Assembly (NCBI RefSeq): GCF_030463565.1
Contig: NC_134646.1
Location: 16,520,001-16,584,000, forward strand
DNA from: Pelecanus crispus
Lineage: Eukaryota; Chordata; Aves; Pelecaniformes; Pelecanidae
DNA: 64,000 nucleotides
Reading direction: 5' to 3'
Part shown: positions 1 through 9,900 of the stretch, piece by piece
Layout: each line of letters opens with the position of its first letter
Numbering within the stretch: the first letter of the stretch is position 1
Notes under the pieces: model-generated
Databases searched by the model: none
What the model saw: only the letters and a program-made list of their open reading frames with translations
Told to the model about the DNA's origin: nothing
Translations under genes and position numbers: made by a program

Positions 1-81
1 TATGTAAATCTTTTTAAGCTGAGTGACTGAAGAGAAATTTAATTTAAAAAGAACCAATAATGTTTGGTTACGTGGAGTCCA

Positions 82-660
82 TTATCTCTTGCTGAGGTGA
101 TAGCCAGGATAAAGTGAACTACCTTCAAAAGCTTCTACATGGATGCAGGCAAGATCCAAAGGGAGAATTTCATTCTGTAGAAAGTACAATACTGGTTGCA
201 GTACAGCAGGCAGGAACACTGTGCTTCGTGGCAGCATGCGATTAGCCACCAGAACGGAGCGCAACCTCCCTTCTTTACCAGCAATGTAATATTGCTGGAG
301 CAAAGTCCTTACGTCAAAGTCTATAGAGAAAACAACCAATAAAGGAGATAAGGGAGTGCTCTGCTTGGTACTTTGTTTCGGCCCAAACCTTTTGGATTCA
401 TAACTTTTAATAAGGATCTTGGCAGCTTTAGCTGGGTACATTAATCTTAGCAAAGTAATGAATTTTGGTCTGAATCCCATCATCTCAAGGGTGGAAAAGA
501 TGAATGACTACTCAATCTGATCAAAGACCTTTCTGGTATCTGCAGATAGATTTACGGCAGAAGTCTTATTTAATGTAGCAGAGGGAAATACATGTAATAA
601 CCTTGTAAAATTACAAGTTCCACATTTGTTCTATATAAATCCCACTTAATCATGGTGGGC
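82..660 (-). mobile_element. Decayed L1/Tx1-clade LINE reverse transcriptase relic
   Basis: Read on the minus strand, about 190 codons align by eye with the reverse transcriptase core of the L1/Tx1 clade of non-LTR retrotransposons. In order one sees HD-stop-VGFI (usual HPDQVGFI), NFTRLLHV (usual DNIRRLLHV), ADTRKVFDQIE-stop-SF (usual LDAEKAFDRVEWSF, catalytic Asp retained), GFRPKFITLLRLMY (usual GFGPKFIxWIxLLY), and STKQSTPLSPLL (usual RGTRQGCPLSPLL). Further on, the YADD catalytic box is replaced by LVAN. At least three in-frame stops are present, with TAA at a CAA site, TAG at a TGG site and another TAG. It is therefore a dead, old copy. The element ends are not visible; the N-terminal endonuclease and the 3' end were not found. 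The clade is an inference from motif order; CR1-type motifs do not fit as well. Confidence 0.72.
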
Positions 661-3600
661 CAGTTTAGGAAGAACTTCTAAGAGTGAGACGGGTTCTTTG
701 TTCTTTTGCATATGAGAGTGAGTCAGGAAACTAAGGCAGGTCCCAAGTAGACATCTGACTCTACAGAGACAAACTCATGAAGGGTTCATTCTAGAAAATG
801 GCCAGACATACCAAAGCAGGAGTGTAGAGAGCCCTCCTGTCACAGCTTCTGTCTTCAAGGCCTTTCACAACTTAATTCCTCCTTGTTTGTGTGTAACATA
901 CACAGTGCCAGCTCAAAGCTTCTCTTCAGTGTGGGAAAATTGAATCTGGGCACTCAAGGACGAGGACAGATCAATTTCTGGCATAAACCAGCTTACTTTG
1001 GCTTCTGCTGGGGGATGCAGAAAACACTTTTGTGAGGATGGCACCAGAACGGTTCCCCCAAGCACCAGCCTCCTTAAACAGCTCAAGGTAGCACCACCTG
1101 GGGAATTCTGCACCCCCATTAAAGTGCGGGTGGTGGGCCTCTGTGCTCAGCCCCACTCAGCCAGCCTTGGGCAGGTGCTCGGGGCTGCTGAGGCTGCTGC
1201 GCTTCTGCTGCTGGGGAGCAGGGGAGCTGGAAGGGAGAGAGGTGGAGGGGAAGGAGAGCAGCCCCGACAGCCCCTTTACCCCAGCTGCCCACAGCTGCCA
1301 GCAGAGCGCTCGGCAGCGCAGGTGGGCAGTAAAGAAGGCGGGCAGGAGGGCCGCTGGGCCCTCTTTAATGGGGACAGGGTGTCGGGTGAGCAGCTCCGCT
1401 GCTGCTGGCACCTTCCTGCCCCGTTCAGTCTGCCTCTGGAGGCCACACTTCAGTCAGCCCATGCCACCGTACCACTTCTGCTGTGGTGCAGGGCTGAAGT
1501 ATGTGAACTAGCTCAATCCCAAGTGCCTTTCTCGACAGTGGAAATCATCTAGGAACTCCGTGCTGCTGTGGTTAGACAGGCCCTTGTATCCAGATGGGTT
1601 TGGAAAACCATACGCAGCTCTGCAGAGTTATGATGACCTCCTAAAAATACTCCTTACCTTCTCCCACATGCTGTCTTCTGCCTGAGGCATCTTTCCCAAA
1701 CAGATTTGTGTAGCTGCTAAACAGTCTGCATATCCTATTTTAATAATGCTGAGGTGGGAGGCTTGTTTAATACCTCAGCTATTCAAAGAAGAAGCAGACA
1801 AACCACGAAGGATAGGGGTTGATAAATTTTACCAGCCAGCCCAGGGAAGAAGGAAATAATGAAATCAAGTATCCTTAGAAAGCTATTATTCGTCTTGACA
1901 GAACTGCCTCTTCTCTCTGAAAATACTGTTGGTATTTTCCCACGCTAGGGCAACACTGTAATGGCTAAAAAGAAAATTACTTCAGGGATTTTAATGTAAA
2001 TAATAAGTTACATGTTTGATACAATTTAATTATCCGTGAAACTCTACTTTCTGGCAGAAACCTGGTATACATAAAGGTGAAGCAAACTTACAGAGTTTGG
2101 AGCTAAACTGTCTCCAGAAGGCACTCCCTATCCCTGGAACCTCTTGAGTAAGTCAGATGAAGCCTGGCTCAGGTTAACAACAAATACTAAATCATAATCT
2201 GCATATAAAGTCTGATTTTAGAGGAAGACTGAAAGCTAACAGTAGTAGTGGCAGTACTAGTAGTATTTCTTAAATATTTGTTACATCATATAATAGTATA
2301 AAATATGCAGCATAACGAATGTCTTTTAGCACTCTGCCTTCTGATAAGCTGTTTCTGAGACAGATTTTAGAGGTGATTAGACAGATGCTTGGTGAGATGT
2401 TAAGAAGTGTCTTTGAGATTAAAGTTTCCTCTGAGAATCTTACTAGAAGTTTATCTGCATAAGTGCCCCAACTCCATTAAAATTCAGGTTCACAGGCCTT
2501 ATGACTGATGGTGTCATTGGATTGTACGCCTAATCTGATGAAAAGTCTGGTTATTTGCAGAAGGGATGGTTCTTCTCTTTCTTCATTGCCTCAGCCTCAT
2601 GGCCTGTTTTCCTTGCACCGGTCTGAATGATCATGTAGTTACAGGGTAAAAAGAGAAAAAAAAAAAAGTTCTCTGTCGCCTCTTGAGATAGCACTCAGTC
2701 CTCTGCATTCAGTCCAATGCAGAGGAGTAACACTGTTGTAGGAGTAGCATCAAGCTAGATATCCAGGTGTACGTGCCCCTCTGCTCTCCTTTTTCAGTTT
2801 CCTCATGTTATTCAGAAAAGCTAGGCAGGTGCTAATGATGTTTAATTAGGGTAGATTAATAGTATCCGATGGAGTTAGAAGTGGTGAATGTACAAGTAAG
2901 ACACTGCTGATACTACTCACACACAGAGTAATGGGTTTGGACAGTTAGCTGTGAGCTGAACATCCTAAAGTGGGCGGCAGACTTGAAGCTTTGACTCGGC
3001 TGTGTACCAAAACAGCCCGGCCAGTGAAGAAGCCTCGTGGCAAATTTGACCATGGCACAGTGTTCTGCTTGCCCTCTGGTCTTCTCTCACAACTGATCTG
3101 TCTGAAGCCAGTTCTACCCAGCTCTCTCCAGAACAACCGTTCTGATTATTAAACATCAGCAAAAGGCGGTACTAGGCTGTTTTATAGCCTTCATAGGTAA
3201 AGCAGCATATTAATGTGATCTTCCCCAAGCCTCGGTGTAAGTAGGAAATAATTTAATTCTCTCATGCCGAAGCGAACCAACCAGTCAACCCTAACAACAA
3301 CAAAAGCAGTAAAAATGTGGTTCTAACAAGACACCTGACAAACTGCAGTGCTTGCCTAATTGTCTTCTTGTCATATCTGTTTAGTGTGAATCATGCACTG
3401 AATAGATACTTGAGCAAGGAGGATCCAGTGGATGGAGCTTGCCGCCCGCCCCAGTCCTGCCAAGTCAGCCTGCAGAGCAGAGCAGAGCGGAGCGGAGCTC
3501 GGGCACATGTAAGGCCTTTTCCATTTATTTCTCTGCATGAGACTGGATCACCGAGACTGCCAGGCTCTTGGGGCACATACCGATGCTGCATCCACCACTC

Positions 3601-4160
3601 TTCACCCAGGACACTTGGCCCTGATTTAAGCGCTACCACAGTACAAAACCAGATTGTGGTCTCATGTTTCTTCTGTACCTTGCTTGCAAATATCTTCATT
3701 ACATTGACAAAATTTAAAGACATTTTAGTTTGTCTGGAGAAAAAACTTTACCAGGTATATCTGCAGCCCAGTGCTGCACTGTATCTGTGCGTGATTGCAT
3801 GTAAAAAGAAAAGTTTACTTGCTAACCGTAATTGCGTACAGTACAACCCCAAAATACAAGTTCAAGCTGATTACCAAAGTTCACTCATCTTGAATCACTT
3901 AAGATTCAAAACTTAAGCAGTAAAATACTAATTTTATTCCAGGCTTCCCCCATCAATATTATGGCATCACTCTGTGTAGGAGTTCCTTGCTATGCTTCCG
4001 TTGTAGCATGCTACCTAACAACATAGTACAATTTACCCGTTTGCAATTTATGTAGTATTTAAGTGAGAAAGAAATGGAAGAATTTTAGATTATTAAGTTA
4101 GAAGGGAGTGCTGACAACCTCACAGCCATAAAACTGGGTATTTTTTATGGCTGCTGTCAT
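661..4160. other. Upstream flank without a recognisable gene
   Basis: I see no supported gene here. The patch at about 1080-1460 is GC-richer than its surroundings and holds overlapping open frames on both strands (for example 998-1552 on +), but none has a recognisable domain and the frames follow base composition. There is a short A12 run at 2656-2667. A small pentamer-like repeat (GAGCA/GAGCG units) lies at about 3475-3500. Any distal SMAD1 enhancers here cannot be recognised by eye. Confidence 0.5.
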
Positions 4161-4164
4161 CTTC

Positions 4165-4330
4165 CTTCTGTGACCTTGGGCAAGCCATTCCAGTTCTGTG
4201 TCTTCAGACTTGTTACGCACCTGGGCGGGCAGGTGGGTAAGTCCAGGACTACTGTTCACCTGGTAAAACTCTCAGGGCCTCAACTTCTCTGGGCCTCAGT
4301 TTTGCTGGTTTTTAAAATGAGGTTAATACC
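4165..4330 (+). mobile_element. MIR-type SINE relic, interrupted or partly duplicated
   Basis: Two blocks match the MIR core SINE consensus as I know it. Positions 4165-4191 carry the TGTGACCTTGGGCAAG signature followed by a CACTT-like stretch. Positions 4283-4330 carry CTCTGGGCCTCAGTTTT followed by a TTTAAAATGAGGTTAATACC block (consensus TGTAAAATGGGGATAATACC). In the consensus these blocks are nearly adjacent, but here about 90 bases separate them. That spacer again contains a TTCTGTGTCTTCAG-like block, so a partial internal duplication is possible. MIR relics are very old and known from amniotes generally. Confidence 0.6.
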
Positions 4331-4854
4331 ATGCCTAGAACTTCATATACATGTGAAAATTTACTGGCATAAGTACAGAGATGTAATTATGCCGGTATAG
4401 GTGTATCGTAATATTTTGCCATGTAGAAACGTCTTGCACTTGTTACTTCATATCTCCTTCCAGGAATGATGACTGGGTGAAAGCCAAAGTATTTGCTAAA
4501 GAATCAGTTCCAGCTCAATCCTACCTGCGCTACGCTCATCCGGGTACTGCCAGGACTCCTGCGAACACGGTAGGCAAGAGAGGAGGCTTACCGTTCCTCA
4601 AGTGGGCTGCAAGCTTCCAGCTAGATCCACTTCCCAGCAGACACTTGCAGATTCAGAGTTCACGTTCATTTCAAGAGGGCCGTAGGGGTGAGACTTCATT
4701 ACTACATATCTGATTGCACAAGAAGCCTCAAGCACTTTAATAGGTTTACCTGCATAAATTAGGAGTAACTGCGCCAGTACGTACGGCCAGGCTGAGGTCC
4801 ATATGTATGGTACCTGGGAATGAAGAGTGGGCTGTTATTGGAAGGTATTATTAC

Positions 4855-4873
4855 ATTATATTATATTATATTA
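4855..4873. repeat. Short (TTATA)n microsatellite
   Basis: About four units of TATTA/TTATA follow an ATTATTACA lead-in just upstream of the CpG island. It is a simple repeat with no evident function. Confidence 0.7.
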
Positions 4874-5278
4874 GCAATTACTTCAATACTAAGAAGAGAC
4901 GAAGGGAGCGAATCACCTGCAGGCAGGATGCAATCCAGCTCGCGCAGAGCGTTACAAGCACTAACTTTAATTGCAAGTCTCGCAGTATTTGGCGCTTTCC
5001 TTGAAGCCCCGGCTGCCGCAGCACCTCAGCCGCGCTCCGGCGGCTTACACCAGCGCCTTTTAAACTCCCGCCAGCCCCGAGGGCGGCCGAGCGCCGGGCC
5101 CCGGGGGCTGAGGCACCGGGACGGGGCCGGGGGGAGGCGGCTGAAGCCGCCCGAGTTTCCCCGCCGCGCTCCCGGGGCGAGCGGGCGCGCGCAGCGCTCC
5201 TAGCGGGGCCCGGCGGCCCCGGCCGCGCGCGGCGGGGGCGGTAATTTGGCGAGGAGCCCTTGCCGGGCCGGTGCGGGA

Positions 5279-5336
5279 GTGCGCGCGTGTGTGCGCCTCT
5301 GTGTGTGTGTGTGTGTGTGTGTGCGTGCGTGCGCGA
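5279..5336. repeat. (GT)n/(GC)n alternating purine-pyrimidine tract
   Basis: A run of GTGTGT... at 5301-5323 continues into GCGTGCGTGCGCG, with a preceding GCGCGCGTGTGTGCGC block separated only by CTCT. Together this is nearly 60 bases of alternating purine-pyrimidine sequence inside the promoter CpG island, the classical composition for left-handed Z-DNA. Confidence 0.9.
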
Positions 5337-5574
5337 GAGCGTGCGTGTGTCGGCGGGCCGCGCGCCGGCGGCGGGGCGGCCCCGGCTGCCTGACGCCAGC
5401 GAGGCCGGATCGATCCGGGCGCCGGAGGAGGCAGCGCGAGCGCGGGGGGCTGCCCGCCGGCGGCGCGCGGAGCCCCCGGCCCCCCCCACCCCCCCCCGCC
5501 CCTCGCCGCCCGGCAGCCGGTAACAACTTCGCGTCCCCTCGCCTCTCCCCGCCGGGCGGCCGAGCCTGCGCCGC

Positions 5575-5601
5575 CCTCCTCCTCCTCCTCCTCCTCCTCC
5601 T
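5575..5601. repeat. (CCT)9 trinucleotide repeat
   Basis: Nine perfect CCT units continue into a C-rich stretch inside the CpG island. It is a pure polypyrimidine tract with mirror symmetry, capable in principle of triplex (H-DNA) formation. Confidence 0.9.
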
Positions 5602-5649
5602 CCCCCCTGCTTCTCCCCGCCGATCCCCGCTCCCCAGGGTGGTCCCCGG

Positions 5650-5832
5650 CTCCGGGGCAGGGTGCGGGGGCTCCGCGCCGGGCCGGGCCGGGGGGAGCGG
5701 CTCCTGCGTGCGGCGAAGGGAGCGCAGCTCTGCCCTCCTCCTCTCCTCCCCGGCATGATGGCGTCCCTCCGGCAGCCCCGGGGAGACCCGCGGCCGCTTC
5801 CCCGCCGGCCGCTCCCGGCTCCAAGTTTGTGG
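5650..5832 (+). other. SMAD1: Probable noncoding first exon of SMAD1 (3' end at 5832)
   Basis: The best splice donor I can see in the 3' half of the CpG island is TTTGTGG followed by GTAGGT at 5833. It gives an exon end compatible with the acceptor at 27971. The 5' limit is a guess because the start site cannot be seen. A weaker candidate donor is at about 5520 (CAGCCG followed by GTAACA). If 5832 is right, the exon contributes only 5' UTR and carries two adjacent ATGs at 5755 and 5758 (see the uORF finding). Alternative first exons elsewhere in intron 1 are not excluded. Confidence 0.4.
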
Positions 5833-6106
5833 GTAGGTGCCGCGTCGGGCCCGGCGGGGGGAGAGCCCTTTCCCCGCCGGGAAGCCGCCCTCCTCCTCGG
5901 CGAGCCCGGGGCCGGGGCTGCGCCGCAGCCGCCGCCCGGCCCCGGCCCCATTGTGCGCCCCGCGGGGGGACGCGGCCGAGCCCCGGCCAGACGGGGCAAG
6001 TGCCCGCCTTTGTTTTTGCGGGGGAAAAGCCTTTCGCCTCCTGCCTCGGCCGATCCGCATCCCTCTCCGCTTAATGTTGGGTTCCCCCCGCTTCCTTTCT
6101 TTCCGC

Positions 6107-6178
6107 GGCCCCCTTTCCCTTCCTTTTTTTTTTGGTTTTTTTTTTTTCTCCCCCCCCCCCCCCCCCCTCCCCTAATGA
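6107..6178. repeat. Polypyrimidine tract with T12 and C18 runs
   Basis: About 70 bases on the + strand are almost only T and C, broken by a CG-containing block and one GG. They include T9, T12 and an 18-base C run at 6150-6167. The tract sits at the downstream edge of the CpG island, just inside the presumed intron 1. Confidence 0.9.
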
Positions 6179-6404
6179 CAAATCTGTGCTTAGAGGTCAA
6201 GGAAAGTTCACTCTAATTTTTTTTTTTTCTCTCCTCCCTGTTAGAAGGTTTGGATGCATGAGGTTTTCCCCTCCTCAACGCAGTTTCTTCATATACTCGG
6301 GCTCTACAGCCAAATAATCTTATCCTGAATATAGATCTTATTAAAATTTACTGGTGTGGAAATATTCAGTCATGCATTTGAAAGGATCTGGGCCAAATCC
6401 TGAC

Positions 6405-6425
6405 TTTTTTTTTTTTTTTTTTTTT
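6405..6425. repeat. T21 homopolymer
   Basis: An uninterrupted run of T on the sense strand near the start of intron 1. Confidence 0.9.
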
Positions 6426-6880
6426 AATAAACTGAAGTCAGTGGGAGTTCTGACTGAGGAAGGGTTGCTGTGCTTGCTCTTTTGTTAGTAGATCAATCTG
6501 AAGAAGATATGTGGTCCGACCTTACAGTTTGCTTTTACAGTGAATAATTAGAGCTTCTTCTGAAAAATAATTATTATTTTGGTGCATTTTAGGAAAAAAT
6601 GATGCTCGTTGCATGTAAAAAGGGTAGCAGTTTTATTTGGGGAAGGAGAAGTATTGTCAGATTCAGGTGGGGAGGAGTAAAAGTAGATGTGTATTTCAGA
6701 TACAAGCAAATGGAAAATATTGTGTGAAATATGTCAGTGTTTAATGGATGTCAGTGTTTAAAGATACAGCATCTTGAAACTAACACGCTTAGGAAAAAGC
6801 TGTATTTCAAACATGTCGTAGCTGATAGTTCAAATCTCTTCTGCACACAGAGAAGTCAAAAAGTGAAAACTTTGTGTAAT

Positions 6881-6900
6881 CCCCCCCCCCCCCCCGCCCC
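6881..6900. repeat. C15 homopolymer followed by GCCCC
   Basis: Fifteen consecutive C residues then GCCCC. The minus strand is correspondingly G-rich. Confidence 0.9.
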
Positions 6901-9900
6901 CAATAGTTATATATGTTTTTAAGCAGCACACAAGAATAGCACTAAAAACTGAAGCTAACCCAGCCCGCAGAGACCACTCTTCTTTGCAGGCGTGTGTCTG
7001 TAATTCTGCTAGTCTTCATGTGGCTAACTGTCTGCACCTTGTCCTGTCAAACAATAGGAGCGAATCATGTGAGGGAACCTGAGGTGTTAACATCGACTTA
7101 ATTTTTTCTTTTACTTGTCAGTAATTACTCTGCTGAATTATGGGAGGTGAGTTTGTTAGCTGCAGCTGATTAATACTCATTTTATTTTCCCACCGAACCA
7201 GAGAGCAGTGCTATGAAGCTTTTTAGAGGTTCTCATTGGATTTTAGTGCGTGTTTTGAGTGCTCGCTTCTTTACTGCGACTGAAAGAGCATGAGTATGAA
7301 AATGAAAGATACCTAGCCCTTTTTGAAGTTCTTGCTCTGGTCTTAGCAATGAAATCTTGCAATTTACTTCAGACTATAAGTAGGCACTTGAGAGAAATTT
7401 CCTTTGATTTGGGTGATCCAGAAGCCTTCCACAGCTACCAGAGAGGATCAGCTCCAGGCGTGATCAGGTTACCCTAAGGGTAGTGATTTGTCCTTGCTTC
7501 GGTTTTGACCCCATCAACCATTGGGTATGTAATCAAATACATTTTTTCCTACTCTGTCCTGCTCAACTTGCCTTTTTGTGTACCCTTGAAGATGTGATGA
7601 TCCAATACATTTGAGAAAAATGACTGAATAAACAGATGGAGATCTTTCTGTTTCTGTATAAATATTAACTATCAAATCAAACGTTTGAAAGCGGATGAGT
7701 TTAGTGTTTGCTTTTCCTCTGTAGTCTGAACACAAAGTAAAGAGTTGAATGTAAAGAAAAGCAATACAAAGGTTAATAAAAGCGCTACTTGTGTTTCTGA
7801 ATACTGGGAAATTATTCATATTAAATAATGAGTTTTGTTGCTTGGTATAAAGATTTAAATTTTAAAAATGAAGGGGTTGTGACTTTTTTTTTTAAATTTA
7901 AGCCTGAATGCACTGCATATTACATCTAGCCAGTGTTCTGCTCTGTGAAGCCCAAGTTGTGTGTGTAAAATAAAAGCTCATTTGAGTAGTCTTACAGCCT
8001 AATGGAGGCATCATCTCAGCTTTATAAATAATGTAAGTTGTGTATAATGTGGAGTCCCCAGAGACTGCAGAGAAAGCATCATTACCAGCCTTTTCAACCT
8101 GCTGGAGATCTTAAATTGATTTACAGCACTGAACTGGTGCAAAATGATACATCAGGATGACATGGGGTCAACCTGTAAAGTCTATGATGTGAGCCCGTTA
8201 GTTCAGTCATCATAATTAAACCATATTATGAGGGCAGCAAAGCAAGTGTCTGTGACATGTCCCATTGTGCTTCAGATACGGGTGGTTTAAGAATCAAATA
8301 AAGAGAGCACCGTGTTTATTATTTAAGTTATGCAAAGAGTAGTTGAAATTAAAGTGTGTGGCCCTGTGAAGAATAAATGCTGAACCAATTTAGGCTGACT
8401 CTTAACCTCTTTCTTGCAGTCATTAGCAACTGAAATAGATGAAGGCATGTGCAGCTTGGAGGTGGGGGGGGGGTAGTGGTTGTGAGGGAGTATCTCGGAA
8501 TTCTATATATCCTTTCTCAAGCCTCAAGATCAGTTAGACTTTACCTGCAGACTGTGCTATCGGATATCAAAGGGACAAACAGGCAAGCAAGCTAATTGTT
8601 TTGGGTTTTTTTTCCTTAGTATGTTTATCCTGGTGAAGTTTGTAACTGCCTGTTTAAATGTTCCCGCAGAGCTGAGTTCTTGTAATAAGACAGGGCATCT
8701 TAGTCATATCTTGAACTGTATGACCAAACTTACTTTAGAACAGAGACTGTCATTTTGAATATGGGTTGGCATAGGTCACTGCTTTTCTTAGTGAAGGCAA
8801 CTGTGGCTTCAGATTCATGTTTCTGCTCCAAGTAGCTTAGAAAGTAGCATGCCACAGATAGTAAAATGTTTGTTATATACTAAACATCTTAGGTCTTGCT
8901 GTTTCTGCTGATAAAATCACTATGAAGTGTTTCAGGAAAATCCTGCTAAAACCCCTTTTTCTTCGTTCTGCTAGTCAGTGTGCTGCTTGGCGATTTGAGG
9001 GTTTTGCATGTATTAGTGGTTAAAGCAACTTCATACCTGAATTGGTGCGAACTCTGCACTACATCTCTTGTGCTTCTCCCAGCCAAGAAGGAAACATCTT
9101 TTATTTTTAGTCACAAATGTAACTAAAAAAATAATTTTGAGGGGTACAAGAGAAGCAGAGAAAATAAATGGTCACTAGTGGTGAGAGATCCATTAGTCTC
9201 CAGGTTCAGTTGTATCACAACAGGATGTGCTTTAGCTAAGGTGCTTTCTGAGTGGCAGATAAAAGAATTAAAGCTCACTTTTGGGTGCGGTGTCTTACAA
9301 AATGTGGATATGGAATGCTCTTCTGCTGTATCAGTGCCGACGAATAAATGAAACTACCTTATTGAAGAGAGAGCCATAAAATCTGAAAATGAAAATCAGA
9401 TTTCACAAATTGGTTTATGGTTAATGAAGTGATTCTACTAATGTATTTTTTTGGTGTTTTGGGTGGGGGTTTTTTTTGTTTTTTTTTTTTAATTTCTGGT
9501 TTAGGTTTTGATGACAAACTCACCCAGTTGTGCTTTCAGAGTGGGGAAGGATCTATTCTGCCCATAAAAACTTCACTTGTTTCCCTCTAGTAGCTGCAGA
9601 CTAGTATTCTTCCACTGGCCTTTCTTCTGTGTATAGCAGTGTCTCAAAAAATTGAATGCATACAAGTCTTAATAAAGATGATATGCAGTTCCTAGAAGTT
9701 TACCTTTGAAGTTTACCAAACAGAAAATTCAAGTTTAAAACATAAACACTGAATTGGCAAGCATGGCTTGAAATGCTGGTGACTTAAAGGCTCATGTACG
9801 CAGGCATCTTGCACTTCTTTAGCCATTTTGCTCACGCTACGATGGTGTAACTTTAGAACAGCATAGAGGATTTTTATGTTAGAACAGTGGTTTTTGCTTG

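Larger units (their letters stand above)
4980..6100 (+). promoter_or_regulatory. SMAD1: CpG-island promoter of SMAD1
   Basis: A roughly 1.1 kb block is extremely GC-rich and dense in CpG, in sharp contrast to the AT-rich flanks. It has several GGGCGG/CCGCCC GC-boxes (for example near 5085, 5233 and 5488), a GCGCGCGCA motif near 5185 that resembles an NRF1 site, and no obvious TATA box. This is the usual form of a developmental and housekeeping promoter with dispersed initiation. It lies about 22 kb upstream of the ATG exon, matching the known vertebrate SMAD1 layout of noncoding first exon(s) plus a long intron. Exact transcription start sites cannot be read. Long open frames on both strands here (up to 440 codons on the minus strand) come from lack of stop codons in GC-rich DNA and are not called as genes. 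Confidence 0.85.

Noticed and set aside
998..1552. 184-codon open frame upstream of SMAD1
   Set aside because: No ATG at the start, no domain, overlapping frames on both strands of a GC-rich patch, and no splice context.
3317..3916. 199-codon open frame with hydrophobic stretches
   Set aside because: Starts without ATG, no recognisable family, and includes a small tandem repeat. Treated as chance.
4878..6200. Very long open frames on both strands of the CpG island (up to 440 codons on the minus strand)
   Set aside because: They are Arg/Gly/Pro/Ala-rich, run through microsatellites and homopolymers, and occur in several frames at once. This is what stop-poor GC-rich DNA gives.
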